Source: Acidimicrobiales bacterium
GTDB taxonomy: Bacteria; Actinomycetota; Acidimicrobiia; Acidimicrobiales; Palsa-688
Assembly (NCBI GenBank): GCA_035533095.1
Contig: DATLUM010000138.1
Location: 1 to 64,000, forward strand
Reading direction: 5' to 3'
Length of the DNA stretch: 64,000 bases
How positions within the stretch are numbered: position 1 is the first letter of the stretch; each line of letters starts with the position of its first letter. The translations under genes were made by a program, and so were the position numbers. This document shows, one piece after another, positions 42,030 through 51,065 of this stretch. A model generated the notes under the pieces. That model had not been told where the DNA came from. It saw only the letters and a program-made list of their open reading frames with translations, and ran no database searches.

Positions 42030-43568
42030 GTGACCGCCGTCCTGCCGGCGGATGTCGGGCGCGGCCGGCGGCGCGGGGTCATCCTTGCTGTCCTGTGTGT
42101 CAGTCTCCTGCTGGTCAGCCTGGACAACATGATCCTGAACGTCGCCCTACCGGTGATCGTGCGGGCGATGCACGCCTCCTCGACCCAGCTGCAGTGGTTC
42201 GTCGACGCGTACGTGGTGGTATTCGCGGGGCTGCTGCTGGTGGCAGGCAGCATTGGAGACCGGCTGGGTCGCAAATGGGTCTTCATGGTCGGCCTCACCG
42301 TCTTCGGGGCGGGCTCCGCGGCGTCGGCCTTCTCGGGGACTCCGGACCGCCTCATCGCCGCCCGGGGCCTGATGGGCGTGGGCGGTGCTGCGATCATGCC
42401 GTCCACCCTCTCGATCCTCACGAGCATCTTCAGCGACGATGACGAGCGCGCCCGGGCCATCGGAATCTGGTCGGGGACTTCCGGGATCGGAGTGGCGCTG
42501 GGACCCCTGGCGGGCGGTCTTTTGCTCTCACACTTCTGGTGGGGCTCGGTGTTCCTGGTCAACGTGCCCATCGCGCTCGCCGGCCTGGCGGCCACCGCGC
42601 GGTACATCCCCAACTCCAAGAACCCGGATGCCAAACCTGCCGACCCAGCCGGTGCCGTACTCTCCATCGTCGGCATGGGGCTGCTCCTGTGGGGGATCAT
42701 CGAGGCACCAACCCGTGGTTGGGAATCCCCGGTCACCATCGGCGTGCTCGCCGGGGCTGTGCTGGTACTCGGCATGTTCGTGGGTTGGGAACGGCGTTGC
42801 AGCCACCCCATGTTGGAGCTGGGCTTCTTCCGGTCGCCCAGGTTCTCGGTGGCGATGGGGGCGATGGCATCGGTGATCTTCGCCTTGATGGGCTCGCTGT
42901 TCCTGCTCACGCAGTACTTCCAGTTCTCCCTCGGCTACAGCGCACTCCAGACGGGGGTTCGGGTCGCGCCCGTCGCCGCCGTGCTGCTCGTGGTCGCGCC
43001 GCTGTCCAGCGTGGTGGTACGACTCGTGGGCACCAAGCCGGTGGTGTTCAGCGGGATGGCGCTGGTGGTGGCCGGTCTCGCGATCCTCTCGCGGGTCGGC
43101 GTCAGCTCCACGTACGCCGACTCGCTGCCCGCACTGTTCCTGCTCGGCATCGGGGCCGGCCTGGCCTTCGCGCCGTCCACTGACTCGGTGATGGGATCCC
43201 TCCCGCCGGCGCAATCCGGAATCGGCGCGGCCACGAACAGCACCGCAATCCAGGTTGGCGGTGCTTTGGGGGTCGGCGTGCTCGGCAGCATGCTGAACAC
43301 TCGCTACCAGGGCCGGGTGGCGCCACTCCTGGCGCACAGAGCGATCCCGGCACCCGTCATGCACTACATCACCGGTTCTTTGGGAGGGGCACTCGCGGTT
43401 GCGCAGCAGCTCCCCGGCTCTCTCGGCTCTGCGCTGACGGCCCTGGCACGCGAATCGTTCGTGAGCGGGATGGGCCTGGCGCTCGGGGTCGGCGCCGCGG
43501 TGGTGGCTGTCGCTGCGGTCATCGTGGTGCTGACGTTGCCGAACCGGCCAGTAGCGTCCTCCCCATGA
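42030..43568 (+). CDS. MFS transporter, DHA2 (EmrB/QacA) family
   Basis: 512 residues from the GTG at 42030, about 14 helices. Family signatures: LLLVSLDNMILNVALPVI, then WFVDAYVVVFAGLLLVAGSIGDRLGRK (motif A: GDRLGRKWVF) and ARGLMGVGGAAIMPSTLSIL. Proton-driven exporter of drugs or amphipathic compounds. Separated by 18 bases from the avidin gene and overlapping the quinone oxidoreductase start, so these three are probably an operon. Confidence 0.92.
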   Translation: MTAVLPADVGRGRRRGVILAVLCVSLLLVSLDNMILNVALPVIVRAMHASSTQLQWFVDAYVVVFAGLLLVAGSIGDRLGRKWVFMVGLTVFGAGSAASAFSGTPDRLIAARGLMGVGGAAIMPSTLSILTSIFSDDDERARAIGIWSGTSGIGVALGPLAGGLLLSHFWWGSVFLVNVPIALAGLAATARYIPNSKNPDAKPADPAGAVLSIVGMGLLLWGIIEAPTRGWESPVTIGVLAGAVLVLGMFVGWERRCSHPMLELGFFRSPRFSVAMGAMASVIFALMGSLFLLTQYFQFSLGYSALQTGVRVAPVAAVLLVVAPLSSVVVRLVGTKPVVFSGMALVVAGLAILSRVGVSSTYADSLPALFLLGIGAGLAFAPSTDSVMGSLPPAQSGIGAATNSTAIQVGGALGVGVLGSMLNTRYQGRVAPLLAHRAIPAPVMHYITGSLGGALAVAQQLPGSLGSALTALARESFVSGMGLALGVGAAVVAVAAVIVVLTLPNRPVASSP

Positions 43569-44542
43569 GAGCGGTTGTATGCACCGACTTCACCGGCCCC
43601 GACGCACTCCAGCTGACGGAGATCGACGAGCCCACGGTTGGCCCGGACGACGTCCTGGTCGATGTCAAGGCCTGCGCGATCACATTTCCCGACCTGCTGA
43701 TGACCCGCAACCAGTACCAGTTCAAGACCGACCTGCCCTACGTGGTGGGCAGCGAACTGGCCGGCGTGGTGCGCGAAGTCGGATCGGACGTCGTGGGGAT
43801 AGCGGCGGGGGACAGGGTGCTCGGCTCGTCGATGCTGACCGGGGGGTTGGCAGAGCGGGCGGTCCTGCGCGCCGGCACCATTCACAAGCTGCCGGATAAC
43901 GCCGGCTTCCCCGAGGCCGCCGGGCTGCTGTATGCATACGGAACCTCGCACTACGCGCTGCGTAACCGGGCCGGCCTGCAACCCGGGGAAACCCTTCTGG
44001 TGCTTGGTGCAGCCGGAGCGGTCGGTCTTTCTGCAATAGACATCGGCCACGCGCTCGGAGCCAGAGTCATCGCTGCGGCGTCCAGCGACGAGAAGCTGGA
44101 GCTGTGCCGCAAGCACGGTGCCGACGAGACCATCAATTACGAGACAGAGGACCTGAAGACGACGGTCCGCGAGCTCACACAAGGGCTCGGTGCCGATGTC
44201 GTCTACGACCCGGTCGGGGGCAAGTACGCCGAGCCTGCCCTGCGGTCGACTGCATGGGAGGGCAGGTACCTCGTTATCGGGTTCGCCGCCGGCGACATCC
44301 CGCGCATCCCTCTGAACCTGACGCTGCTGCGAGGGTGCAGCATCGTCGGCGTCTTCTGGGGTTCGTTCGTGGGACGCCAGCCCGAGGACCACCGCCGCAA
44401 CGTCACCGAGCTCATGGACTGGTGGCGCGAGGGTCGCTTCACGCCGTACGTGTCGGCGACCTACCCCCTCGAGCGCGCAGCGGAAGCGTTGCGCGACGTT
44501 GACGGGCGCCGCGTCCTGGGCAAGGTAGTCGTCACGCCTTAG
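43565..44542 (+). CDS. NADPH:quinone oxidoreductase, zeta-crystallin type
   Basis: 325 residues. Medium-chain dehydrogenase without catalytic zinc ligands: N-terminal GroES-like domain with DLLMTRNQYQFKTDLPYVVGSELAGVV and Rossmann motif VLGAAGAVGLSAIDIGHALGARVIAA (about residue 148). KHGADETINYE and VYDPVGGKYAEPALRS match the quinone reductase family, which reduces quinones or enones with NADPH. The ATG overlaps the MFS stop (ATGA). May detoxify an exported compound's derivative (inference). Confidence 0.93.
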   Translation: MRAVVCTDFTGPDALQLTEIDEPTVGPDDVLVDVKACAITFPDLLMTRNQYQFKTDLPYVVGSELAGVVREVGSDVVGIAAGDRVLGSSMLTGGLAERAVLRAGTIHKLPDNAGFPEAAGLLYAYGTSHYALRNRAGLQPGETLLVLGAAGAVGLSAIDIGHALGARVIAAASSDEKLELCRKHGADETINYETEDLKTTVRELTQGLGADVVYDPVGGKYAEPALRSTAWEGRYLVIGFAAGDIPRIPLNLTLLRGCSIVGVFWGSFVGRQPEDHRRNVTELMDWWREGRFTPYVSATYPLERAAEALRDVDGRRVLGKVVVTP

Positions 44543-44583
44543 TCGACCGACCCAGCCGAGTTTCGTTGCCGGGCGGCAGCCCA

Positions 44584-45843
44584 ATGGAAGGGCAAGACCT
44601 GAGCCAGCTACGCCTACACCGTTGGAGCGACCGGGAGATCGTGGCGGTGGCGCTCGCCGCCCTCGCCATCGGCTTCGGGCAGTTCGGGGTGGTGGCCGCC
44701 CTGGGCGATGTGGCGAAGGGCTTCGGCCAGGTCAGCAACGGCGCGACCATCGCCGACCAGGCCGGCCTATCGGGCACGGTGCTCGGCGTGGGGCTGGCGA
44801 TCATCCGTCTCGCCTCCCTGGGCGGGCTCCCTGTCGCCGGGCTCGCCGACCACTTCGGGCGCCGGCGGACCCTCATCGCGACCTTGGTCGCCGGGCTCGT
44901 CGTTACCGCTCTCGCCGCCGCCAGCCCCAGCTACTGGTGGTTCGTCGCGATCTTCGCTGTGGGGCGGCCGCTCCTGAGCGGTGCCGACGCGGTGGCACAG
45001 GTGACCGCGGCGGAGCAGACGGGGCAAGCCGACCGCACCAAGGCCGTGGCGCTGGTCGCCGCCGGGTACGGCGTGGGCGCCGGGATCGCGGCCGTTCTGC
45101 ACAGCATCGGCTTGGGCGCCATCGGGTTCCGTGGTCTGTTCGCGCTCGCGCTGCTGCCGGTGATCGTGCTGGCGCCGCTCCGCCACTGGTTGAGCGAGCC
45201 GGATCGTTTCAATGTCGCTGCCGCGACCGATCGGCCATTGCCTGTGCTGGGCGCGGTGGCGCCCCGCTTCCGGCGCCGGCTTGCCGTGGTGGCGGGGCTG
45301 TCGTTTGCGCTGTCCGTCATCACCGGTCCGGCGAACAGTTTCGTGTTCCTGTACGCGCAGGACATCGTGCACCAGAGCGGCTACGTGACCGCCGCGATGG
45401 TCGTGGGCGCCGGCGCGTCGGGGCTGTTGGGGCTCGTCCTCGGCCAATGGCTCGCTGACCGGATCGGCAGGCGGGTGACGGCGACCATCGGCATGGTCGG
45501 TATCTCTGTGTTCGGCGTGCTCGCCTACACCGGGTCGGGGAGCGCGCTGGCGTTGGGCTACATCATCGGCGTTCTGTTCGGCTCGCTGCTCGCACCGGCT
45601 GCCGGCGCCATGATCAACGAGCTGTTCCCCACCTCGGTTCGGGCGTCGGTGGCCGGGTGGTGGGTCGCGGCGGGAGTCGCAGGTGCGGCCACCGGCCTGA
45701 TCGTGTTCGGTACGGTTGCCGACATCCGTAACCAGTTCACCCTCGCGGCAGCCGTCACGTTCCTGCCGGCCGCGGTCGCCGCGGTGTTGTTCTGGTTGCT
45801 GCCGGAGACGAGAGGGCGTGAGCCAGAGGAGGTCTCGGGATAG
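44584..45843 (+). CDS. MFS transporter
   Basis: 419 residues from the ATG at 44584, about 12 helices. Motif A-like segment ADHFGRRRTLIA (about residue 92) and its counterpart ADRIGRRVTATIG in the second half. NELFPTSVRASVAGWWVAAGV near residue 345 is a sugar/metabolite-transporter-type segment. No cargo can be given. It follows the quinone oxidoreductase after 41 bases on the same strand. Confidence 0.88.
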   Translation: MEGQDLSQLRLHRWSDREIVAVALAALAIGFGQFGVVAALGDVAKGFGQVSNGATIADQAGLSGTVLGVGLAIIRLASLGGLPVAGLADHFGRRRTLIATLVAGLVVTALAAASPSYWWFVAIFAVGRPLLSGADAVAQVTAAEQTGQADRTKAVALVAAGYGVGAGIAAVLHSIGLGAIGFRGLFALALLPVIVLAPLRHWLSEPDRFNVAAATDRPLPVLGAVAPRFRRRLAVVAGLSFALSVITGPANSFVFLYAQDIVHQSGYVTAAMVVGAGASGLLGLVLGQWLADRIGRRVTATIGMVGISVFGVLAYTGSGSALALGYIIGVLFGSLLAPAAGAMINELFPTSVRASVAGWWVAAGVAGAATGLIVFGTVADIRNQFTLAAAVTFLPAAVAAVLFWLLPETRGREPEEVSG

Positions 45844-45859
45844 CCAGCGGTGAGACCGG

Positions 45860-48229
45860 CTAGCCGGAAGTGCCGGTCTGGTCCGCCAACGGCTGGTAGG
45901 TCCGGCACGGCTCGTTGCGCAGGCTCGGGCAGGGCGGGAGAGCCGTCGGCACGTTCACGTCCGGCACCACCGGCAGCACAAGGCTCGAGGGCACGGACGG
46001 AGACGAGAGGATCGACACCGTCGAAGTACCGGCGGCCGGCTCGGTCTGGCCAAAGGACCAGACCGGTTGCGTCCCGTTCGGTGCTGCGATCGTCACCCGG
46101 ATGCGGGACCCGGCCCTGTAGGCGTGGCCCTCGAAGTAGAGCGGTATGGCGACCTGGACGAACTGGTCGGAGGGCATCGGCGCGACGTCGGAGGCCAGCA
46201 TGGTCGGCTCGGGCTCGAGGAGGGTGCTGGGCTGATCGATCGGGTCGTCGGTGCAAGTGTCGCAGGCGAGCGTGCGTTCGCTGGCGCGGATCCAGCCGTC
46301 CTGGACGAACGTTTCCTTGCCGTCGGGGCGCACCTCGCTGATCGTTGCCTGCAGGTCCACGTCGGGGGTCGACGACTCCACCCACAGGTAGACGGCCCCG
46401 CCGCCGATCACGGTCGTGTCGGTGGTGAGCGGCGCCGAGACGTAGGAGACCGCGGTGCTGGCGGGGTTCTGCTTCCAGTTCCACGTCCACTGCGACGCGT
46501 TGCCCCAGAGCCCCCCGCCGCCGGTGTTGTTGCCGGACCAGTCGGTGAGCGGGAGACCGGACGCGTCCGAGGTGTACCAGTTGACGCCGCGATGGGCTGG
46601 CAGCTGGTCGCTGAGCGTCCCGTCGGAGTTGAAGTACCAGGACTCGGCGGCCGTGCCGGGCACAGGGAACGTCGGGAACGTCTGCTCGAAGGCGGGGTAG
46701 GGGTCGCCCGGCTGCTGGGTGCCCGTCGGCGAAGTGCCGGCGCCGTTGTCGAACAGCACCCGGATCCCTCGTGTCGCCTCGAACGCGTTCAACGCGAGCT
46801 GGTAGGTCGGCAGAAGCTGGATCGGGTCGGATGGCAAGGTGATGGGGTCCTGCTGGTTGATCCCCATGGCCGCGTTGTACACGACCGGCGCTGCGGCCCG
46901 CACCGCCGCCTGATTGAGTATCGGCGGCTTGTGCGCGACGAAGAGCTCGAGGAAGTCGTACAACCGGTCGTACGTGGTCGGGTCGAGCGAGTCGATGTGC
47001 GCTCCGTTGGTGAAGGTGAACCACTTCTGGTCGGTGCCGGCGAAGTGCTGCACCAGGTCGGCGCAGTGACCGCCGGTTTGTTCGTCCTCCCACTGGCACA
47101 CCATGAAGGTCGGGACGTTGATCTTGTCGACGAAGGTGACCGGGTCGAGCGGGTCGGCGACCGGCGGGTTGTAAGTGGAGTTGGCCTCGATCTTCGACAT
47201 CAGGTCCGCGGCTTCACCGTGGAGCGCCTGGTTAGCGGCGCAGGTGTGATCGCCGCTCTGGATCTGCTTGAACGCCCATGATTGCCCGCTGTTGGGGCCG
47301 GCCGGCTCGGCCTCCTGCTGGCGTTGCTGCGCCCACGCGACGGCGAAGCCGGTGTTGAGGATGCCACCCGGGTACAGGGTGGTCGCGGTGGCGTCGATCA
47401 CCGACAGCGGGGCGATGGCCTCCAGGTGCGGTGGCTGCAGCTGCGCGGTGAACAGCTGGCTGATGCCCCCGTAGGAGATGCCGAACATGCCGACCTTGTG
47501 GCCGAGGACCCACGGCTGGTTGGCGATCGTCTCGATCACGTCGTAGCCGTCGAGGTTCTGCAGAGGCTCGAAGAAGTCGTACGCGCCGCCGGAGCATCCC
47601 GTGCCGCGCATGTTGACGTCGACCACGGCGAAGCCCATCAAGTTGGCCAGCACCGCGATCCCGCTGTCGGGTCCCGCCGGGTTGGCATAGCCGTAACCGG
47701 AGTACTCGATGAGGGTGGGGTAGGGCGGCGTGTAGTCGGGACCGTTGGGAACCTTGACGCTGCTAGGCAGCCCGGGTTCGCCCGCGGGGCTCGTCGGCGG
47801 GTGGACGTAGATCGCGAGCTGGGTGCCGTCACGCGTCGTCAGGTAGGTGTAGCCGTTGTCGGGGATCGACTGGTCGTAGATCGACGGGTCCCACGGCGCC
47901 GGCGTGGCGTCGTGGACCACGAGGGGGTTGGACGTGGCGCCGGTCGAGTCGTCCCGCACGACGTAGCCGGTGCCGGGCGCGACGTTGCGGAACAGCACAC
48001 CGCCGAGCGAGTCGGCCGGTTGCGTGTAGACAGCGGTGCCCTGTGAGTCGAGCAGAGATACCTGGGACGCTGCGGCCAGCCCGGTGGCGTACACCTGCTC
48101 CACGCTGCCGTGTGCGTCCAAAGCTCCGCTCGAGGTCGCCCTCGCCGAGTAGGTGATAGCCGGCACGAGCAGGGCCGCCACCAGGGCTGCACCGACCGGC
48201 ACCGCGAGCTGTCTCCCCCAGCGCTTCAT
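45860..48229 (-). CDS. Secreted CocE/NonD-type X-Pro dipeptidyl-peptidase-like hydrolase
   Basis: 789 residues. Signal peptide 1-32 (basic start MKRWGRQ, hydrophobic core, SARATS). Alpha/beta hydrolase domain with PTLIEYSGYGYANP, AVVDVNMRGTGCSGG and GISYGGISQLF, where Ser is the nucleophile of the GxSYGG elbow, then VCQWEDEQTGG and the probable His in FTNGAHIDSLD. C-terminal jelly-roll domain (about 560-789) typical of X-Pro peptidases and cocaine esterase. Degrades Pro-peptides or esters outside the cell; substrate unknown. The promoter region suggests a leaderless mRNA (see 48230-48296). Confidence 0.9.
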   Translation of the reverse strand: MKRWGRQLAVPVGAALVAALLVPAITYSARATSSGALDAHGSVEQVYATGLAAASQVSLLDSQGTAVYTQPADSLGGVLFRNVAPGTGYVVRDDSTGATSNPLVVHDATPAPWDPSIYDQSIPDNGYTYLTTRDGTQLAIYVHPPTSPAGEPGLPSSVKVPNGPDYTPPYPTLIEYSGYGYANPAGPDSGIAVLANLMGFAVVDVNMRGTGCSGGAYDFFEPLQNLDGYDVIETIANQPWVLGHKVGMFGISYGGISQLFTAQLQPPHLEAIAPLSVIDATATTLYPGGILNTGFAVAWAQQRQQEAEPAGPNSGQSWAFKQIQSGDHTCAANQALHGEAADLMSKIEANSTYNPPVADPLDPVTFVDKINVPTFMVCQWEDEQTGGHCADLVQHFAGTDQKWFTFTNGAHIDSLDPTTYDRLYDFLELFVAHKPPILNQAAVRAAAPVVYNAAMGINQQDPITLPSDPIQLLPTYQLALNAFEATRGIRVLFDNGAGTSPTGTQQPGDPYPAFEQTFPTFPVPGTAAESWYFNSDGTLSDQLPAHRGVNWYTSDASGLPLTDWSGNNTGGGGLWGNASQWTWNWKQNPASTAVSYVSAPLTTDTTVIGGGAVYLWVESSTPDVDLQATISEVRPDGKETFVQDGWIRASERTLACDTCTDDPIDQPSTLLEPEPTMLASDVAPMPSDQFVQVAIPLYFEGHAYRAGSRIRVTIAAPNGTQPVWSFGQTEPAAGTSTVSILSSPSVPSSLVLPVVPDVNVPTALPPCPSLRNEPCRTYQPLADQTGTSG

Positions 48230-48296
48230 AGGGTGATTTATACTAAATACCCCATTGATCTAGAAAATCCGATCTAGAGCAATCTCGTCGGGAGAG
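48230..48296 (-). promoter_or_regulatory. AT-rich promoter, likely leaderless, with GATCTAGA repeat
   Basis: On the minus strand TATAAAT is 6-7 bases before the hydrolase ATG, with no ribosome binding site in between. A -10 box at this distance puts the transcription start at the start codon, as in leaderless mRNAs of actinobacteria. Two GATCTAGA copies (48257-48264 and 48271-48278) spaced by six bases lie further up and could be an operator. Confidence 0.5.
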
Positions 48297-49577
48297 TCAG
48301 CGGCGGGACTCCATGTAGCGCTGCATCCGGTCCGCGTACTGCTCCAGTTCAGGGTCCTGGGCGAAGAGGTCGGCATACTTCTTGCGGGCCTGCTCGCGCT
48401 TGGCCGGGATGAACTCGCTCGGGAACAGACCCTCGTGGGGCCGGTAGCTCTTGAGGACGTTGCGTGCGACGGTGACCTTGTGGACCTCGTCGACACCGTC
48501 GGCGATGCCCATCGACGGGGCGTTGGCGTACATGTCGCGGATCGGCGTGAGGTTCGTCATCCCCAGCGACCCGAGGATGTGCAGCGACCGGAACGACACA
48601 TCCCTCAACACCTTCGCCATCGTGAACTTCACCGCGGCGATGTCGGTGCGCGTCTCCTGTGTCGACGTGTTGTCGATCTTCCATGCGGTCCACAGCACCA
48701 TCAGGCGGAGCATGTTGATCTCGGTGTACGACTCCGCGATCGCCTCCTGGACCATTTGGTGCTCACCGATGATCTTGCCGTGCGATTCGCGCGACAGTGC
48801 ACGTTCGCACATCATGTCGAGTGCCAGCCTGCACTGCGCGATCGTGCGCATGGCGTGGTGGATGCGACCGCCCCCGAGCCTGCGCTGCGCGAGGACCTTC
48901 GCGCCGTCCTCGGGGCCGAGGAGATGGTCGCGCGGGACGCGCACGTCCTTGTACTTCACCCAGTTGTGCGTCGAGGGGTACGGCTGGATTTCCACGCCCG
49001 GGGTGTCGCGCGGCACGATGAACATGCCGTTGGTGCACATCACGAAGAGGATGTCCGCAGCACGCCCGGCCGAGGTGAACCACTTCTCGCCGTTGATGAC
49101 CCACTCCTCGCCGTCGCGCACCGCGGTGGTCTTGAACAGGTTGGGATCGGACCCCCCCTGCGGCTCGGTCATGGAGTAGGCGGACCAGATCTCCTGGTTC
49201 ATCAGCGGTTTGAGCCACCGCTCCTTCTGCTCCTCGGTGCCGTACGCAGCGAGGATCTCCATGTTGCCGGTGTCGGGCGCCTGGCAGCCGAAGATCGCCG
49301 GCGCCGATCCGTAGCGGCCGAGGATCTCGTTGAGAAGGGCGAGCTTCAGCTGCCCGAAACCGGGGCCGCCGAGTTCCTTGTCGAGGAACACCGCCCAGAG
49401 ACCCTGATCCTTGACCTGCTGCTGCAGCGGATCGACGAGCGCGCGGATCTTGGGGTCGCGTGACCGCACGGCATAGGGGAAGACGAGGTCGAGTGGTTCG
49501 ATCTCGAGCTTGCAGAAGTCTTCGACCCAGTCGAGCTTCGCCTGGAACTCCGGCTCGGTTGAAAAGTCCCACGCCAC
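48297..49577 (-). CDS. Acyl-CoA dehydrogenase family protein
   Basis: 426 residues from the GTG at 49577 with AAGGGGG in front. N-terminal helical domain, middle beta domain with AYSMTEPQGGSDPNLFKTTA and VINGEKWFTSAGRAADILFVM (FAD and substrate contact, about residues 145-185), and C-terminal helical domain with MRTIAQCRLALDMM and IADGVDEVHKVTVARNVL. Oxidises an acyl-CoA between C2 and C3, passing electrons to ETF. The catalytic Glu position is not certain from sequence alone. Gene is minus-strand like the GGDEF gene after a 99-base gap. Confidence 0.9.
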   Translation of the reverse strand: MAWDFSTEPEFQAKLDWVEDFCKLEIEPLDLVFPYAVRSRDPKIRALVDPLQQQVKDQGLWAVFLDKELGGPGFGQLKLALLNEILGRYGSAPAIFGCQAPDTGNMEILAAYGTEEQKERWLKPLMNQEIWSAYSMTEPQGGSDPNLFKTTAVRDGEEWVINGEKWFTSAGRAADILFVMCTNGMFIVPRDTPGVEIQPYPSTHNWVKYKDVRVPRDHLLGPEDGAKVLAQRRLGGGRIHHAMRTIAQCRLALDMMCERALSRESHGKIIGEHQMVQEAIAESYTEINMLRLMVLWTAWKIDNTSTQETRTDIAAVKFTMAKVLRDVSFRSLHILGSLGMTNLTPIRDMYANAPSMGIADGVDEVHKVTVARNVLKSYRPHEGLFPSEFIPAKREQARKKYADLFAQDPELEQYADRMQRYMESRR

Positions 49578-49676
49578 GCTAAGTCCCCCTTGGTACTCGA
49601 ATTGGCTGGGTGCACTATCCATCCGGGAGGCAGGGGGTGGCAAGCTGACGTCGACCCCATTAGCCGTCGGGGAGCG

Positions 49677-51011
49677 TCACACCACCCGGACGGTGTTGCT
49701 CCCTTCCCGCTTCGCTTGGTAGAGGGCGTTGTCCGCCCTTTGAAGTATTTCCTCGTCTATGCGTCGCGCGCTCGCCACCCCGATGCTGGCCCGGATCGAG
49801 ATGCTGGACCCTTGCACGACGATCGGGTTGCGCAATGTTTCGAGTATCCGCTCGGAAAGCCGGCGCGCCTCGTCTGGACCACATCCGCGGCTGATGACGG
49901 CGAACTCGTCGCCGCCCAAGCGCACAGCCAGATCGTTCCCCCGGATGACTGATTGGATCCGCTTGGCGACTATCTTCAGCAGCTCGTCGCCGGTTGCGTG
50001 TCCGTAGGTGTCGTTGACCTCCTTGAACCCGTCCAGGTCCAGGCACAGAACTGACGACTCCACATCACTCACCTGAGCCGAGAACGTCTCGTTCAGCACG
50101 CGGCGGTTGGCCAGCCCGGTGAGAGGGTCCGATTCGGAGCTTCGCTTCAGGCCCTCGATCTGCTGGTGCAGGCGGATGGCCGTAGCGACGAGGTCCTTGA
50201 TCCGGTCCAGCACCTGCGCCGAGCCGGTGGCGTGCGGGACTCCCGGTGGTGTCCAGAGGGTGAGGGTAGCCACGATCCGCCCGTCGAGACCCGCGACTGG
50301 AATCACGCTGACACTCGACAGCCCCTCTCTCCGGGCTGCTTCGGCGGTGTCCTCGTCGAGTTCCGACAACGACTGCGCCGTGACCGCGACACCGTTCTCG
50401 ATCGCAGCCTTCCACGGTGAGCCCACGGGAGTAGACCTGCCGGACAGTTGCGCCGGCAGGCGGTCGCCGATCGCAGCGAGGGACTCGTCGGGAAGCCACA
50501 GCGTGATGCAGAACCGGGTCCCGACATCCGGCAGCATGGCTTCTCCAACGCCTTCCAAGGCCATGGCGAGCGGCTTCTCGTCCAGCAAGCGGTGGAGGAC
50601 TTCGGCGTATATCTCTGCTCGAACCGGACGCCGGCCCAGCAGCCAGAAACCCTTGGCCAGCCCGCCCGTACCATCAGGAGCAGGGCCACCCGAAAGCTCG
50701 AGTGTCACGTACGAGCCGTTCTTGTGGCGCAGGCGGTAGAAGATCGAACCGCGCGGCACGTAGCCGACCGCCGATTGCGCAGCGACCGCGGCGAACAGGC
50801 CGGCGTCGTCGGGGTGCAGGAATTCGAGCCCGTAGCGGCCGACGACCTCCTCGGCCTCGTACCCGAGGATCTCCGTAACACCGCGGCTGGCGAAGCGGAC
50901 TGCCAGCGAGGCATCCGCCACCACCACCAGATCGCTGCTGTGGGACAGCACCTCGGCAACCAGGGACTCCTGATCGCTCGGCTCAGCGATGGCATCGTCC
51001 ACTGCCGGCAT
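49677..51011 (-). CDS. PAS-GAF-GGDEF diguanylate cyclase
   Basis: 444 residues. PAS domain about 12-125 (HSSDLVVVADASLAVRFAS), GAF-like domain about 140-270, and GGDEF domain about 285-444 with SDPLTGLANRRVLNE, CLDLDGFKEVNDTYGH and the catalytic RLGGDEFAV. An allosteric RxxD site (RGND) lies five residues before GGDEF, so product inhibition is likely. It makes cyclic di-GMP from two GTP. Fifty-four bases after the SpoIIE-type gene on the same strand. Confidence 0.94.
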   Translation of the reverse strand: MPAVDDAIAEPSDQESLVAEVLSHSSDLVVVADASLAVRFASRGVTEILGYEAEEVVGRYGLEFLHPDDAGLFAAVAAQSAVGYVPRGSIFYRLRHKNGSYVTLELSGGPAPDGTGGLAKGFWLLGRRPVRAEIYAEVLHRLLDEKPLAMALEGVGEAMLPDVGTRFCITLWLPDESLAAIGDRLPAQLSGRSTPVGSPWKAAIENGVAVTAQSLSELDEDTAEAARREGLSSVSVIPVAGLDGRIVATLTLWTPPGVPHATGSAQVLDRIKDLVATAIRLHQQIEGLKRSSESDPLTGLANRRVLNETFSAQVSDVESSVLCLDLDGFKEVNDTYGHATGDELLKIVAKRIQSVIRGNDLAVRLGGDEFAVISRGCGPDEARRLSERILETLRNPIVVQGSSISIRASIGVASARRIDEEILQRADNALYQAKREGSNTVRVV

Positions 51012-51065
51012 GATAGGCAGCGGGTGGCTACTTCGACGGTCGGCGGTTGCCCGGCAAGGCGGTCG

